A stretch of 64,000 nt of DNA from Mugil cephalus (GCF_022458985.1 NC_061779.1:20257001-20321000), one strand, 5' to 3'; counted from the stretch's first letter, positions 25,471 to 40,500 are shown. A program made the numbers and translations. The notes: a model not told the origin generated them from the letters alone.

Positions 25471-28400
25471 TGCTGTGTGGACATCAAGGAGATGACGTGA
25501 GATGAGGTGTTATGCAGTAAAATGAACTAAACAACTCACTAGTAAACTTAGTAATTTAAGCCAAGGCAAATGGAGCAATAATATATCTTTCTGCAGTTTC
25601 GTTTTTTAACAATATTTCGCAACTCTTAATACAGGTAAATATCGGGCATTGCAGGTATGCACTTGTTGAAAAGTGAAACTTCTTCTAGCCCCCGAGGAAT
25701 AACACCTTCTTTATCTCATCTTTGTGTAAATGTAAAAGATGGAGGAGCATTTATTTGAGGACGATCCAAGACACGTCCTTATTATATCTCTTTATTTTTA
25801 AAACAAATCTGAGTGGTGTATCTTTGCAAGCTGAGAACTGTTTATTAGCGTCTTTTGGACAAGAGCACTAGCATTATACTGGAAAAGGTTCTTGCGTTCG
25901 AAGCCTTCGGGACAGTTAAACATTTGGACATTTTATAAATTGTTATAGACATTTATAAAATTGTTATATGGCAGTCACACTTTTGTACAACAAATCAAAT
26001 AAAAGTAAGGCACACTACAAAGCTGAAACATTAAGTGTAGCATTCATTGCATTATGTTCTGTTCTTTGCAGCTATTGGCCATTGAAATCTTGACAGAGTC
26101 GGCCAGACTTTGGTATGAATTGCCCGGTATCTGTATGTCTTGTTCAGTGGGCAAACATGTTTATTCCGTGTGGCATCACAGTGTTGACCCACATACTGTA
26201 ATCTTGCGCTCTCTACACACCTTTTCCCTACTTTCGACATCGTGACCAGTTTCCCTTACGGCTGGCTGTCAAAGGCAAAAAAAAAAAAGTCTTCGGTGAG
26301 TTAATTACATTTTCTCTAAACATATTGTATTTTGTTCTTAGCAGCAGCAGGTCCTAACATGAAGTCTGTGTCTCCAAACATTCTAGTCCTGTTTACTGTA
26401 CTGATGCAGTTTTTTTCCACTGTCATCAGGTTAGCTTGTCAAACTTTTCCAAACTTTTGTTCAGAGTGGCTGAATATCAATCATTAACCAGGTCTGTGAG
26501 GACAATCTCCCTCTATGTATAAATAGCTGTGGTCTAAATTTTAACTTTTCGTGCCTTGAGCCCTGAAGCCAGCTGCTTATGCACATCTAATTTAACCAAC
26601 GCAATTAAGGTAATCTGAAGAGACGGGGTGGACCCTTTACAGTACACGAGCTTTCAATCTGAGCAGTGACCTGTGCACGTACAGCTGAAGAGAGCAGAGG
26701 AACGCTGCGGGAGGAAGGAAGTAATGCAGATCTTAATGAGATCTCCTCTTTTTTTTCTTCTTTTTTTTTTTTTTGTCTTGTTTTGAATCAGACGTTTTTT
26801 GCAAATGACAGGAGCAATGAATAGCAACGACTCTTCAGGATGGTTTGTTTGTGTTTTGTACATATTGTATCCCATGCGATTATATTTTTTAATATATTTT
26901 TCCAGGCGTTATACTTCACTCGGTTAGTTTGGTAAAGTTTTATCTTTTGCACATTTAATATCCACCCCTTTCTTTTAAAGTGTAGTTGGATAATTTGATA
27001 TAGAGAGTTGTTTTGTTTCTTATTGTGAGTCAGATGAAACGGTTGAAACCACAACCAGCAAAACCACTAGCTTAGCATAGCCCAGTGACAAAAACCAAAC
27101 AGAGGGGAAAGCAGGCTCTATCCAGATTGAATATAAATCCACCCACCATACATTATTTTCATAACACACACCACATATACCTCTCTAATTGTGTACACAC
27201 ACCACGTAAGCTCTGGTGCTGTCACTTCAACACATGCCTGCTGATGCACTTTATGCAAATAGTGCTTTCCTTTTACTTCTGGCTAGATATCAACTACGTT
27301 TGATCGGCTCCGCCACTGTACTCAGCAGAGTGACAATAAAGTTGAAACTCTCTAATCTAACCAACAAATGATATCGTACCACACTTCATTGTTTTAGTCA
27401 CCAATGACATGCACTCGTCTTAACTTGTTTTTACATCTTTGTGCAGGTTATGTCACGTAACTCTCAGCAACAAAGCAAATAGGTGCATTGCCCCGAAAGT
27501 CAAATTATTCCTTTAAGATGAAGTTGGCAATGATTGCTAAAATTGGATGTATATCCATGTATATATACAAAGTGTTTTATCACTGTATGTATGTTTATTG
27601 CTATTAAACTGAATGCATTAAATTGAATGTAACCACAGCATGTACCTACGGTGAAATGAAGGACTGTGACATCAAAAGAAAAATTATTAAACAGGTTTGT
27701 GTCAAGTCGAAACTGCCTATGGGAATTAGAAAGCTAACATGTTCGTGTCCTGAATTATAATGCGATCAGATGTGGGGGCGGGGAGTTTGGAAAATACAAA
27801 AAAAAAGAAAAAAAAAGACCTCACCGTGAAAGATTTCAGGCAGGAAAAGCAGAAGCACATCACTCCCCCAGTCGCCACCTCCATAAAGACCCTCTGGATT
27901 GTGACCTTGTAACAAATGCCTTGAACCAGGCCACTCTGGACCCCTGTGGTGGGAAAATATTCTGAATGGGCTTCTGGGTCTGTGAGGAAGGATTCTGGTT
28001 GGGGGAATAAAGACTCTTTTCCGGGGGCTGAATTAAGGGTGTGTTTAGAGCAGGGCCTTCATGGAGCAGGAGTGACATTTTAATTACCATCAGTCAGACA
28101 AGGCGCTGAAATATTGGAAGGAATCTCACCAATAAACAAAGAGTTTTTAATGATACACTTTAAGTGAGATTTTGCAACTGCGCAAATGCGTATGTTTGCG
28201 TGCGTGTATCTGATACATAACCTAAAGGTTATCCCGAGTCACGCCAAGCCTCTCCCTTACTCTCTGCTCGTGTCTGGGCAAGGCCTGGGAGAAAATGTGA
28301 GTCAAAAGGTTACGCAATCAGCCCACCATGCTGAGACAGCACAGACCTCTAGTGTGAGTTTGTGCGTGGGGGTGTCTGAATGGGACTGGATGAAGGGGTG

Positions 28401-28504
28401 GTGGGGGTGGAGAGACTCCAGAGGGAGGCAAAGCAGAGGGAAAATCTCACTGTAGGCTGCACCAGACTTTTCAGATTGTCAGATCTCCGCCCCTCCATGC
28501 ATGT
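25471..28504. other. intergenic region between akr1d1 and slc6a13
   Basis: No gene recognised. Contains a poly-T run (26761-26774) and A-rich runs near 27,800. Several open frames of 60-90 codons have no recognisable features. Confidence 0.4.
27284..27362 (+). repeat. LINE 3' tail fragment, same family as 24474-25470
   Basis: The 16-base word TGACAATAAAGTTGAA is shared exactly with the tail of the LINE at 24474 but in the opposite orientation, followed by CTCTAATCTAAC. Only the last tens of bases are recognisable. Confidence 0.55.
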
Positions 28505-28580
28505 TATATAGTGAAACCTGAAACGACTGTGGGCCTGGATTTGATGCCCAGCTCTCTTCTGTAAACTGTCTACACACAAC
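28505..28580 (+). promoter_or_regulatory. candidate slc6a13 core promoter and 5' UTR
   Basis: TATATA at 28505-28510 lies about 70 bases before an ATG (28581) whose mini-exon splices in frame to the transporter. This would place the transcription start near 28535. Confidence 0.35.
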
Positions 28581-31500
28581 ATGATGAAAGGTGAGTGGCT
28601 TTGGTTGTTGATTTGTTCATCACGGGTTCCTTCAGTCACAGATGGATAAGAAGTGAACTGAATGGTCATTATGGGGCATGCTGAAAATACTGACACTCAT
28701 CTTCAGTTTTGATGGATAGTTCATTTAGTGGCAGCAGATGTCAGTGAAAACTGATAGATAATATGATATCTGGCAAGTTTATTTTATAACAGAGAGCTCT
28801 ACAAAGCTGCAGTGAAGTATTAAGTATTAAGTTCCACAAGTGTAGTCATGAGATGTTGTTTTCAGAAATTTGTCTATGCAACTCAGTTCAATCCGTGGTG
28901 ATAAACTTTCCAGTCAGAAAGCAGATCAAATGCGACAAAATGTGCGTCAGGTCTAAAAAAAGAGTCCAACATTGTACTTTTCCCTAATCCACAAATAACT
29001 GAACAAGCATGTGTATCTTATCTTGCACTCTCTCTTTTTTTTGTTTTTGTCATTTTTTATCAAGTGTGGTTTATCTTTTGCAGATTCACAGGTTTTCCTT
29101 CCATCTAACTGTATTCGTTTGTCAGTTATTTAGCATCACACGGTGCAACAGTAAAGTGTAGGTATATGTATATGTACAACATCTGTGCTCCTACATTATT
29201 TAACTAATGCAGTTATATATTAGGTTGCCATAGGCTAAGTTCAGTCTTGAACATTGCCTTCATCCCCGTAATGCTACACTCTCACCGGACAAGAAGGTCA
29301 TTATTTGCTTCCTTCAGGCTTTATAACAGGTTTCAGTGTAATCTTTGATGTGTGTTTCTTTTTCCTCCACTTTCATCCAAGTTTCAAAGTACAGAGTCTT
29401 ATCTCAGTTTGCGTCAGTCGCACTATTTGATTTGAAGTAACTTAATTTTGAGTTTTCTTTCACTTCTAAATGTACACAGGAGAAGCTCAACACAATCAAA
29501 AAAAAAAAAAAAAAAAAAAAAAAAGAATACATGGAAGGGATTACTTTGCAATGCTGACCCCTGAAAGAATTATCAGCCCACAGTTTACCTTCATGTCCGG
29601 GCCCAGGACCTTACTGTTCTGGTTTGACATTGTTTTCAGTCACAGCAGCCATTGCGAGAACCAGCCCAGCATCAGCCAGCAGACAGACACATTAAGTTAC
29701 TAGCTGGTGGACAGAATTGACAAGGAGCAGAGTGAGCAACATTTCTCAATCATGAGTCGATGGAGATCTAAAACAAAGGGTTAAAGCTGAGTGGATTTTA
29801 GAATATTTACCAAGTGTTCGCTTACCAAATGATCACAGTGGGAGTTTAACATTGACATTTAAGGAATAGTTCAATATTTTGGGAAATTATTGAGCGTTAG
29901 CTTGGAAGAGGCTAAAGTCAGCAGCTTAGTTAGCTTAGCCTAAGTAAGCTTAGCTCAGCACAAAATCTGGAACCAAGTTTCAAGAATCACTTATTTTCAT
30001 CGTTTGTGTACGTAATGAAACTCTGGCAGTAGCTCCTGGCTAAAATCACACATAGAAAACAGTAGAATGAGCACCTAAAATAAAATAAAATACATAAAAA
30101 TAGAGCTGTCAGCATCTAATGGTGACTATGCCAGTAACTTATGCACAGTATTCCGCACCTATTTGCTTGATTTGTGCAAAATTGTAACTAAATGTTATAA
30201 ATGTGTGGGCTTTAGTGTTTCTAGGCTGGTTACAGAAATTTCCACTTGTTGCCACTAAGGCTGCTAGGCAACCAAATGGAGAGTCCAGTCAGGAGAGTTT
30301 TGCTAACTGTGGTTTCCATCCTTCATGCAAAGTTCAACAAACTTTGCCCAGCAGTGGCGGTATATTTACATGTGAGTGGTGTTTGTTGTATCATGAAACT
30401 GTCCTTATAAGAACCAGTCAGCCAGCCATTCACTAGGTCAGTCTGTCACTCACTCACTCACTCACTCACTCAAAAAGAGCGAACGCTGGTGTTGTCTCCT
30501 GGGATAAAGCTCCACTGCTGGCCCAATGGAGTCCCAGTCTTGGCATGTTTTCTCACGTCTTATCGTCTGATGGGTGACAGGTCTGTGAACCTCTTTATTT
30601 CAGCCACACTATGTTACTGACGACAACTAGACTGGGTGTCCTTTAAAGTGATAGTACTTGCACCACAGACAAACTGTGAAAAAGTGAGGTAAACTGTCAT
30701 CTGGCTTTAAGGCCAGAGAGGTTTCTCATTTGACAGAACAATGGAGAGGGGCTACTCTGCTTTTGTGGCAATAAACCTTCGTTCCCACCATGTATCTGCT
30801 GAAAAGAAGGAGCTCTATTTTTACCTCGGCCACAATTTGGCCCCAGCGCTTGAGATTTTGCCTCATAAAAGGAGTCCAACCTTCAACCTCATGTACACAG
30901 CACCTACAAAGTCACACTTGTTCTCAACCTCTGTCCTTTGCCAGGAGGAGCACATTCCAAAAGGTGGCTCCACACAAGACTTTGGACTCAAAGAGTTTTC
31001 CACTCCCCGTGTTGCTTTCAAGAGCAAACTTAGAAAACGCGAGGCAACCTTGGTCCTGTGGAACCAGGTCACTCAGCTCGTGACTTGTTTCAGTTGGTGC
31101 AAGAAAACAGAAGGAGGAAAGAAATACTTAATGTATTCTTGAAACTGAATTAGTGTGAGCATGGTTCCTTCGGACTGATCATCAAGTCATTTGAATTTGG
31201 ACTACAGCAGCGACCACAGTGTGTTCCCGAGAGAGGAAAAAGGGGGTGACAGCAGAGCTGGTGAGAAGTCTGTTAATGCAACCTGACAGCAATGAGCACA
31301 GTCAGTGAGCTGCCTGTTTCCTCCACAGAGAGAAATTCTTTCAGGAACATTGGCCCCGAAACAGGGTCTGGCTGAAGGCTTGATCAGCTTCTAATGTGGT
31401 CACGTAACCTCAAACCATTACCGACCTCATGCAGCATGGAAAAAGGGGTGACAGTTATTGTAGCTCATTTGAGCACAAAAATACATATTTAGCACATCAC

Positions 31501-34500
31501 ATCCACAGTGGGAACTCTCTTTGAGAACTAGCCGAGGTCCTGAAATTGCACTTTATCTACTTATGGTCTTTAGTACATTAACATTTAGACATTACTAATG
31601 TACATATTCTCCACCATTGAACAGAAACAGAAGGATATAATTAAAACTATGCAAGAAAACACGACAGCAACAAAAAAGGGCACAAAACAAAACAAAAATT
31701 AAAGTTTCCTGCATTTAACCAATACTACATTTTAAATCAAGCTTATGGAGAAACTCTTCCAAAAAGACAGCAAGAAGACAGCAGGACAATAACTTATTTA
31801 TTACTCTTAGCGGAATTGTGCTATGCTTCCACTGGCTTTACTCGGTGTACAGCCTTTGCCCAATTTCTTCATCATCATTTTTTTTTATATAATACTCTTT
31901 CCATTGCAACTCTTAGGGCACACAGGAGATATGGAAAACAAGGTAGAACATTCTAATGGACACAGCAGGCCCCTGGACATCGTGCCCAGCACGGAGGAGA
32001 AGATGACGGAGAGGGGTCAGTGGGGCAACAAGCTGGAATTCGTTCTGTCCGTGGCTGGAGAGATAATTGGCCTCGGGAATGTTTGGCGTTTCCCCTACCT
32101 TTGTTATAAGAATGGAGGAGGTGAGTTCTGAGAATTACCGTCTCTGGCATGTTATTTTACTGCCTTGTTAAGTATTAACTCAGTCGTGTGTGCAACGTCA
32201 CGGTCTGATGGCAGGAAATTTACCAGAAACAGACATTCACTTAAAAAAGCTTTAGATATTTGTGGTCAGTTGATTTAGAGTCTCTTTTACAACTTTTCCT
32301 TCCCTTTAGAAGTAGGACTGGCTGCACACTTAGACTGCCCCCCCCCCCCCAAACCCCCCCCAAGGCAAGAAGCCTTCTGGAAATTCCACAGATTGCATTT
32401 GTCCGTAGAGAAACAGTGCAGCAACAAAATTCAGCATGTGAGAGGGAAAAAAAGACAATAGATTTAAACAGCAAACGTCAAATCCATTGTTTGAATACTG
32501 GTAGTTGTTGCTGTCAGAAATAAACTAACTTGTTACTTTAAGAATATGCTACTATCCTTCATTGTTTCTTGAAGGCATCTTTGTGATTTTTTCTATCTGC
32601 ACTTAACACAGGGGCCTTTTTTATACCATACCTCATCTTCCTGTTTGCTTGTGGGATCCCGGTCTTCTTCCTGGAGACGGCTCTGGGTCAGTACACCACT
32701 GAGGGGGGCATCACCTGCTGGAGGAAAATCTGTCCATTGTTTGAAGGCAAGCTAAACATTTTCCAGATAAAAACTGATATTTAATGATGTCAAAACCGTT
32801 GATCAGACTAATGACATAATTCCTATGCTTTGTCTGTGAGGGTTATTGTCCATTCTCATTAAGTTTTGAATGTAAAAAAGTTTTAAAACAAAATCACACG
32901 CACATGTTTTTAAGAGGAAAAATACTGGTTGTGCATTACATGAAAGCAAGTAGTAGCAAGTAGTAGCAAGTAGTAAAAACTTGTAAACAAGTCCAGAAAA
33001 CTACATAATCTATTGTTCAGACATGTTATGTCACATTCTGATCTATGGAAATATGTGTGTTACACATTTAATTTTGGGTGTCTTTGTGCGCGGGGGCGTG
33101 TCAGTCCAAGGAATGTCAGACAGAAGTGAAAGGCTAACGTAGCGTTTCTCCTATGGCAGCCAGGGGAGGAGCTGAATCACGGTTGCAATCATTTGTCGAT
33201 AAAAGAGTTTAACCTAAAATCAAAAGCATTTCTTGGAATCATTTCAGCGATAGTACAGTAATTGCTTCCACTGTTTAGACGGTTGTGTTCTCAGGCTTCT
33301 GTTGGACTGCAACTAATAAATGAATCAGTGTGACTCATGTACCTGCAAAAACAATTATACAAGCGTAGAAGTGTAATCGTTGGTGGCTAGTTAGTTAACC
33401 CTCAGGCGTCAGTTTAATTACTACTCTCTTGAGTCATTTGCTCTGCTTTTTTTTTCTACATAAATCTCTTAATTCACTTCAGCACTTTATAAAACAAATT
33501 TTTTTTTTATAAAAAATCTATAATTTTGAGAATTTTTAAATGCCAGTTTGATTACTTAAAGTCACTGTTTTATGTTATTTTTTATTTTACATAAAACTAG
33601 TGTTTGGTGGCTGGGGCATTTTTTCAAATCAGTCTTGGGTATGACTAACATTGTCTAAAATACTGATTTGATTGCATTATTAGTTTTTGTGTAACATCAG
33701 ATTTAAAGTTTACTACCCTCTTGTAACTTTAGTGGTCCCATTGACTTCCATTACAACAACATGTTTTAATCTCTCAGCCATGACACAATACAATTATTCA
33801 CTCTCCAATATTCAGTCATTTCCCTATTATAGGGCCTATAAAGGGCATGAAATGTTTATTATTTCATTAGCTTTTGTATTAAGCTTAGCAGGCTATTTTA
33901 AGGAGGCTTGTGTATATGGGTGTGTCTCTCTGTGTGTATTCACAGTCATATATGGACTCTTTTTCAAGAAAATAAAAACATGGGCCCCCTCTCTTACTGT
34001 GGTGAGAAAACACAGCAGTTCTATGAGTCCTGGCACAGACTGTGACCTGGGTGTGTGTAGATTAGCTCACAATTAACTCTTAATTTTCACTGAATTACAA
34101 ACTTTGTGTGGAGAGTGACTTTGTTACAAAGAAAATCGCCACATGCACTAACGCAGCCAAAATGACAGCCAAGTGAAGAGGAAAAATTTGCCCAAATGGA
34201 CAAAAATGTCTGTAATGATGCCTGAAACGCACACTGTACCTCTTAGTTTTCACTGGATTATTTGTATATTTATGCTGCTCAGCCCTGTAAACCTGATATT
34301 TTCTTTTCAGGAGTGGGTTACGCCACCCAGGTGATCGTTGCTCTGCTGAACATCTACTACATCGTCGTGTTAGCGTGGGCCATCTTCTTTCTGTTCAACT
34401 CCTTCACCTGGGATCTGCCCTGGGCGTCCTGCAACAACACTTGGAACACAGGTGGGACGCAAGACATGTCCTCAAAAGCCTTGTTCTTCCACTAGTCAAA

Positions 34501-37500
34501 CACTTCCGAGCAAATCTAAAGGTCCTAAAAGGAAATTGATAAATTCAATTACTTGTGTAGCCAGGTATCACTCTTGAGAGAGTACACTTTTCATTTAGTG
34601 ACACCATAATCTAACTTTTAGTGAAATCTCTCATCAGTTAGTTGTAATCAACATTGCACCACTAGCATGTAGCCGATGTGCTAACAGTAACAACTGCAGC
34701 TTTAAGGCTGTAGACTTCCAGTGCTGTTGATAAATATTATTTAAAAGTTTAAGGTCAGAAACCCGACAGTGTAATGTCTCCCCCTTTCTAGCTGAGTTTT
34801 ATTTTTAAGGAAGCGAATGTTCCTGCACCACTCCACTCCTCTGCCTCAGCGGTGCCATTGTTTGTCTTTCCTTTGTGTATCTTGGAAACCTCAGAGAAAG
34901 CTTGGATTTCTTCACAGGATTGAATGTGCTTTTGTCTATCCTTCATTCAAGATTCCTGCATGGCATTTCAGAGAGGGAATAGCTCCATCAATCACCATGT
35001 GAACGCCACATCTCCTGTCATTGAGTTCTGGGAGTAAGTGCCTGTTTGTACGACCATGTCCTCAAACGGCCTCGCATGTCGACAAATTCACACAATATCT
35101 TAGCAAGGCATTTCAGTTCTAACTGATGTTTTTTTCTGTTTTAAAAAAATGTTATTGTTGCACTAGAATTTCTGCTACTTGTTTTTTTTTTTTAATTTTA
35201 CCATGTGGCATGTCAGTTTTTACCCACGGAGAATTTTAGGGGATGGATGTGGCCTATCCCTAAGGACTATAGTTGTTTTTGAGTGGAGATAAAACGTGTC
35301 TGATAATTCCCCCAGGCGCAGAGTGCTGAGACTCTCCTCAGGGATCGACCACATTGGCTCACTGAACTGGGATCTAATGATCTGCCTGGCCGTTGCGTGG
35401 GTCATCTGCTACTTCTGCATCTGGAAGGGAGTCAAATCCACTGGCAAGGTGAAACTTTCCCTTTAATGACAACAGACTAATATTCACCGTTAGAGCAGGA
35501 CCTGTATCTGCATTTCATTTGGAGTATTCAGCATTTCAGCAATCTTTTTTATTATTTATTTATTTATTTATTTTAGAAAAAAATAAAAAATTAAATGACA
35601 TAATTCACATCAGTATCATGTGAATAGAGAGGCAAAGTCCGAGCACTACCATAGGACACAATGGGACCTTACAGTACATCACAAAAGGTCTGTCTATGAA
35701 CCTGTGTCATAGTCAGTTGTGAGAAAGTTGCAGGGTCAAAAAAAAAAAAAAAAATTGTCTCTCACCACTGACTGCTGACCATTGTTTTAGGGAAAAAAGT
35801 GCATTGTGGTCCATCAGAAGCACTGGGACTTCACCCCTCTATGATCAAAAATTGCCAGCTACAGAACCAAAAACCTACTGAATCTACTATAAATCCGTGG
35901 TACAAAATACTACCAAAGATACCAAGATTTAACACACTAATAAGGTTGAAGTTTTGGCAAATGTTATTATTGGAGAATAAATCAAATTTCTGAAAGGGAG
36001 AAATTGCCCCAAAACATATGCAGCTAAAGACTATGTTTTTGTATTTTTTTTCCTTGCAGGTTGTTTACTTCACAGCCACTTTCCCATATATCATGCTACT
36101 GATCCTACTGGTTAGAGGAGTAACCCTGCCGGGAGCCTCTAGAGGAATCCACTTCTACCTTTACCCTGACTTGGATCGACTGTCGGACCCTCAAGTAGGT
36201 TAAAAAAAAAAAGGACTTGCTTTCAAATTTACATACTCGGGAGCACAAACTCTCAGACATGCAGGTACAACTTGGAAACACCCTTGGAAAATGTTCTGAT
36301 GCCTCGATACCAACAAAACGGGTACAATCTGGTATAGCACAGCCTCGGGACAGCTAGTCCTACAGATAAAATACACACTCATAATGATGGGGTCGTACTC
36401 ACCCACACAGACAAGTATTTTTAAAGGAGCTCTGAAAGTGTCTCATGCCATGTCAAACCAACCTGTTCTTCCTGGCTTCCTATCATTTTTGACATTTGTT
36501 GTTTTTAGTTTACAAGGAAATGAATTAAAATCCTCTGCCAGCTCAGCAAAACCTTTACAGGCTGTACGGGACTCGGGCATCTGGGAGCGGTAGGTGTACA
36601 AGTTTGTAATTAACCAGGGCATAAGGAGGAAGTAAAGCGGCATGATGTTTGTACTTTGTTTGTACAGAACTCCTTTCACTGACTTGCATTTGATCTACTA
36701 TGTTTTTCTCACACCGCTCGCTCGTGAAGTAGAGCTACCGGTTTGCGAAAAGGTGTGGTTAAAGTTTCCACGCCTAAGGCCCAAGTGCTCAAATGTGAGC
36801 ACTCTAGTTTTGGTGGAGCACTAAACATTTGAATAAGTAATTTTCTCGGGATAGAGTAGAAACCAAAAATGGTTCACAACTTCATTATTCTTCCCCAGAC
36901 CATCAGAAAAACAAAACAAGCAAAGACCCCGTCACATTTTTCCACTTTCCCACTAACAACAACAGGTATAACAAGTGGAAGAGTGCGAATTGGGATTAGT
37001 GGATGCAACTTTTACAATGAATACTTCCCCCTCTGCTAGATTGCACCCAGCATGAAAATCCAAAAGAGGCCCCACTTCATTCCCTCTCGGGGGAATGAAT
37101 ACAAGCCCCGTGTGTGCAGGCCAAGTCAAGCTATGCTGGTGGACTTGATGCCTTGGGAATACCTACTTTTGTGTCGTGCTGTGTCCAGAGCTTGTGCTGC
37201 TGGCTGAACCCCCAGTCAATAAGATCTCCAGTCTCGGCTGCCAACTATCTGAAACATGCCCCAGTGCTCTCGGAGCACTCCACCAGAATTGCAAGAAGAA
37301 AGAGAAACCTAATTTGAATTTTGAAGAGCGACCGAGTGTTCAAAGAGTGCCGCACTTTGCCGCCTTAGAGACGGAGTCGGATAATAGGCTTTTCTGGCCG
37401 GGTGGTGTCAGTGCGGTAGGGGTGAGAAGCTGAGTTTTGGGGTAAGGAGTCTTGGGATTTGATTTACTGGAGTTCGCTAGTGTTTTTCACCATGAAGGGC

Positions 37501-40500
37501 ACATGGGAGGCTGTGTGAAAATCAAGCTCACAATGCACATCAGCGGCTTCACAACAAACCTTTCTGTGCTTTGATGAAGAGCTACTCGGTGACATAACCT
37601 ATAGTCAAGTGATACAACCTGTATTGTTGAGTGGCGATACACACACCGGTAAGATGCCACTTCCTAAGCTCCTATTTCAATAAGAACCCCAGGACACAGT
37701 CATATCTTGTATCTTGTGTCTATTTTAACACAACAGAGGGAAATGAATCTTCCAAAACATATTTTCACATCAGTATTAATCAACTGGATTTTGCGGTTGT
37801 GCGGTACATTAAAAATACTCTTGTCTCTGGTCCATCCTAAGGTATGGATGGATGCTGGAACTCAGATCTTCTTCTCCTACGCCATCTGTTTGGGCTGCCT
37901 CACCGCCCTGGGAAGCTACAACAAATATAACAACAACTGCTACCGGTAATTCAGTTCAGCTCTTCTCTATTCCTGAATGAACAAAAAATATTTATGTTTT
38001 TCATTTTTACCCGAAGTGTCTCAAACCAGCATAGTAGCCAGCATGTTGTTACTGTTTGTGGTAAATGCCCAGATAATACTGTGTACTCGTTTCAACTGCC
38101 GTGTCTGTTGTTTCCAGGGATTGCCTGTCTCTCTGTTTCCTGAACAGCGGTACCAGTTTTATTGCAGGCTTCGCCATCTTCTCCATCCTGGGCTTCATGT
38201 CCTATGAGCAAAATGTGCCCATCTCAGAAGTGGCAGAATCCGGTTTGTATTTTTTCCTCTTCTTTTCACATTCCAGCATTATCTCTGTAAAGAATATACT
38301 GTGCACAGGATGTGTCCGTGTCTGCTGCCATATATAAGTTATAGAATTATAATCAGAGGTAAATAAATAGCGCGTGCACCGTCTCTGTTTTATGTGCCAG
38401 ACCCGGAGAGCACCTTTGCAGTGTTGCTCACCATAGTAATAACAATTTAGCATTGTCTGATGATCTGAGTGGCAATCTGTGAACTCTCAGTGGTAACAAC
38501 ATTTTTTTTTAGGGTGTACAACCACACATTTTTCCCGTGTTTAATATGTAAATTATTCTGCCTCTGTAGTAGTAATCGTAGTTTTAAGGGGAAAAGGGCA
38601 GCAAAAGGACTAAATAATAGTTTAATTGATTTAAATGTTTTTCTAAAACCTTCAATTGAAGGTTTTAGAAGGTTTCTCTAAAACCTTCAATTGAAGGTTT
38701 TAGAGAAAAAAATGAATTTAAATTCTTATTTTGCCCCAACTCTAATAATAATAATTACTGATTATTATACCATTCAGAGTGAAACCAATTTGCATATTTT
38801 TTATTCTTCAATTAGCATGCAACCAAAATGTTGAACTTTCATAGCAGAATGTCAACTTTTATGTCTCATTATGTTATCAAAAATATTTGAAATATTCCAA
38901 ATCTGTGTGTCAGGTCCTGGTTTGGCTTTCATTGCCTATCCTCGCGCTGTGTCCATGATGCCTTTCTCTCCTCTATGGGCCTGCTGCTTCTTCATCATGA
39001 TTGTCTTTCTGGGACTGGACAGTCAGGTGACAACCCATCTTTACAACCACTCACATGAGCACGTGGACAAATAGATGATTCCAGTAGCAGTCATTTAGTA
39101 GTAATCCCTACTAGCAGCTGTATTACATACACATATATATTATGACTATGAGAGAATGACTTCAAAATGTGCTAATATAAAGACAAATATCTCATATTCA
39201 TTTTTTTTTTCCTGGTTAGTTCGTGTGTGTGGAGAGCCTGGTGACAGCCATGGTGGACATGTATCCCTCCGTCTTCCGCCGTAAGAACCGCAGGGAGCTT
39301 TTCATCCTGGCGGTGGCTGTGGTGTCCTTCCTCATGGGGCTCATCATGCTGACAGAGGTGCTTGCACAGATTTAGCATTGCATCATATTTCCAAACAGCC
39401 GTATAAAAAACTCTTTTTCATCATGAAACCAGTTCCTTCCATTAAAGAGAAGAAACCTACTAATACATGTGGTGCTATAGTGGTGGCTTGAGGGCCTTTT
39501 GTGCTTCAATTTTAAGCTTTAATCCAGGTTGAAGGGAAGCAGTCTGCTGACATCATCTGATCCCGCGTACTATATCATACTCGTATCCCTCTGTCCACAC
39601 AAATGGATTTCCTAAACTCGCTTCTTCAACGAATCATATTGACACACACCCAACTGTGGAAAAAAGCTCATCAACGTGTGAGGTGGCCTGAGAACTGCAG
39701 AGCTTCTTCGCTTTCCTTGATATGCGACAGACTGCAGGTTCTCTTTGATTTGTTTTCGTTTTACCTGGTTGTGAGCTTACGTCTTTCTGTGCCCACAGGG
39801 TGGCATGTACATCTTCCAGCTCTTTGACTACTATGCAGCCAGTGGAATGTGTCTGCTTTTCGTGGCTATATTCGAGACCGTTTGCATCGCTTGGGTTTAT
39901 GGTGAGTGTGTAACAGGGCTTTAGTCATATGCACATGAAGTCCATAAAAATAAAAGCCACTGATTGGGAGACTGTTTGAGGCTATTTTAGATTGAATGCT
40001 ATTATTTTTTTTTCTTCTATATTTTAAACCAATTAGCAATATATCAGTTAGTTGAGCAAGATATTGCACTAATCTAATCTAACTGAAGTACCTGGCATAA
40101 TTAAAAGTGATGTTTTTCTTTCGGTCTCTGCTGAGATGAATGTCAAGTACTGATGTAGGTCTCCATTGTGTTTCCATCATCTCTCCGACCGCAGGTGCTG
40201 ATCGTTTCTATGACAACATAGAGGATATGATTGGCTATCGCCCCGGCCCTCTCATCAAATACTGCTGGCTTTTCTTCACCCCTGCCACATGCTTTGTGGG
40301 GTTTAAGTTCCTCTTCAATATGCATGCTTTTACACGCCTGTCCTGAAAGACGAGCGCCCTCTGCTGGCAAACTATAAAAATACATGTGCACACAGTGACA
40401 AATGAAACCTTCCTCGTTTTGATAAATGCAATAGATATTAAGTTTAACTGTATCTCTCAGATATTCAGTTAAAGGATTTGTAATATGTAAAACGTCAGCT

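Noticed and set aside
30449..30471. Short regular array that could suggest a CRISPR-like repeat
   Set aside because: It is a simple ACTC tetranucleotide microsatellite with no spacers, in a vertebrate genome.
30741..31142. 133-codon open frame upstream of the slc6a13 second exon
   Set aside because: No recognisable domain, overlapping open frames on both strands, and a position within a likely intron. Treated as chance.
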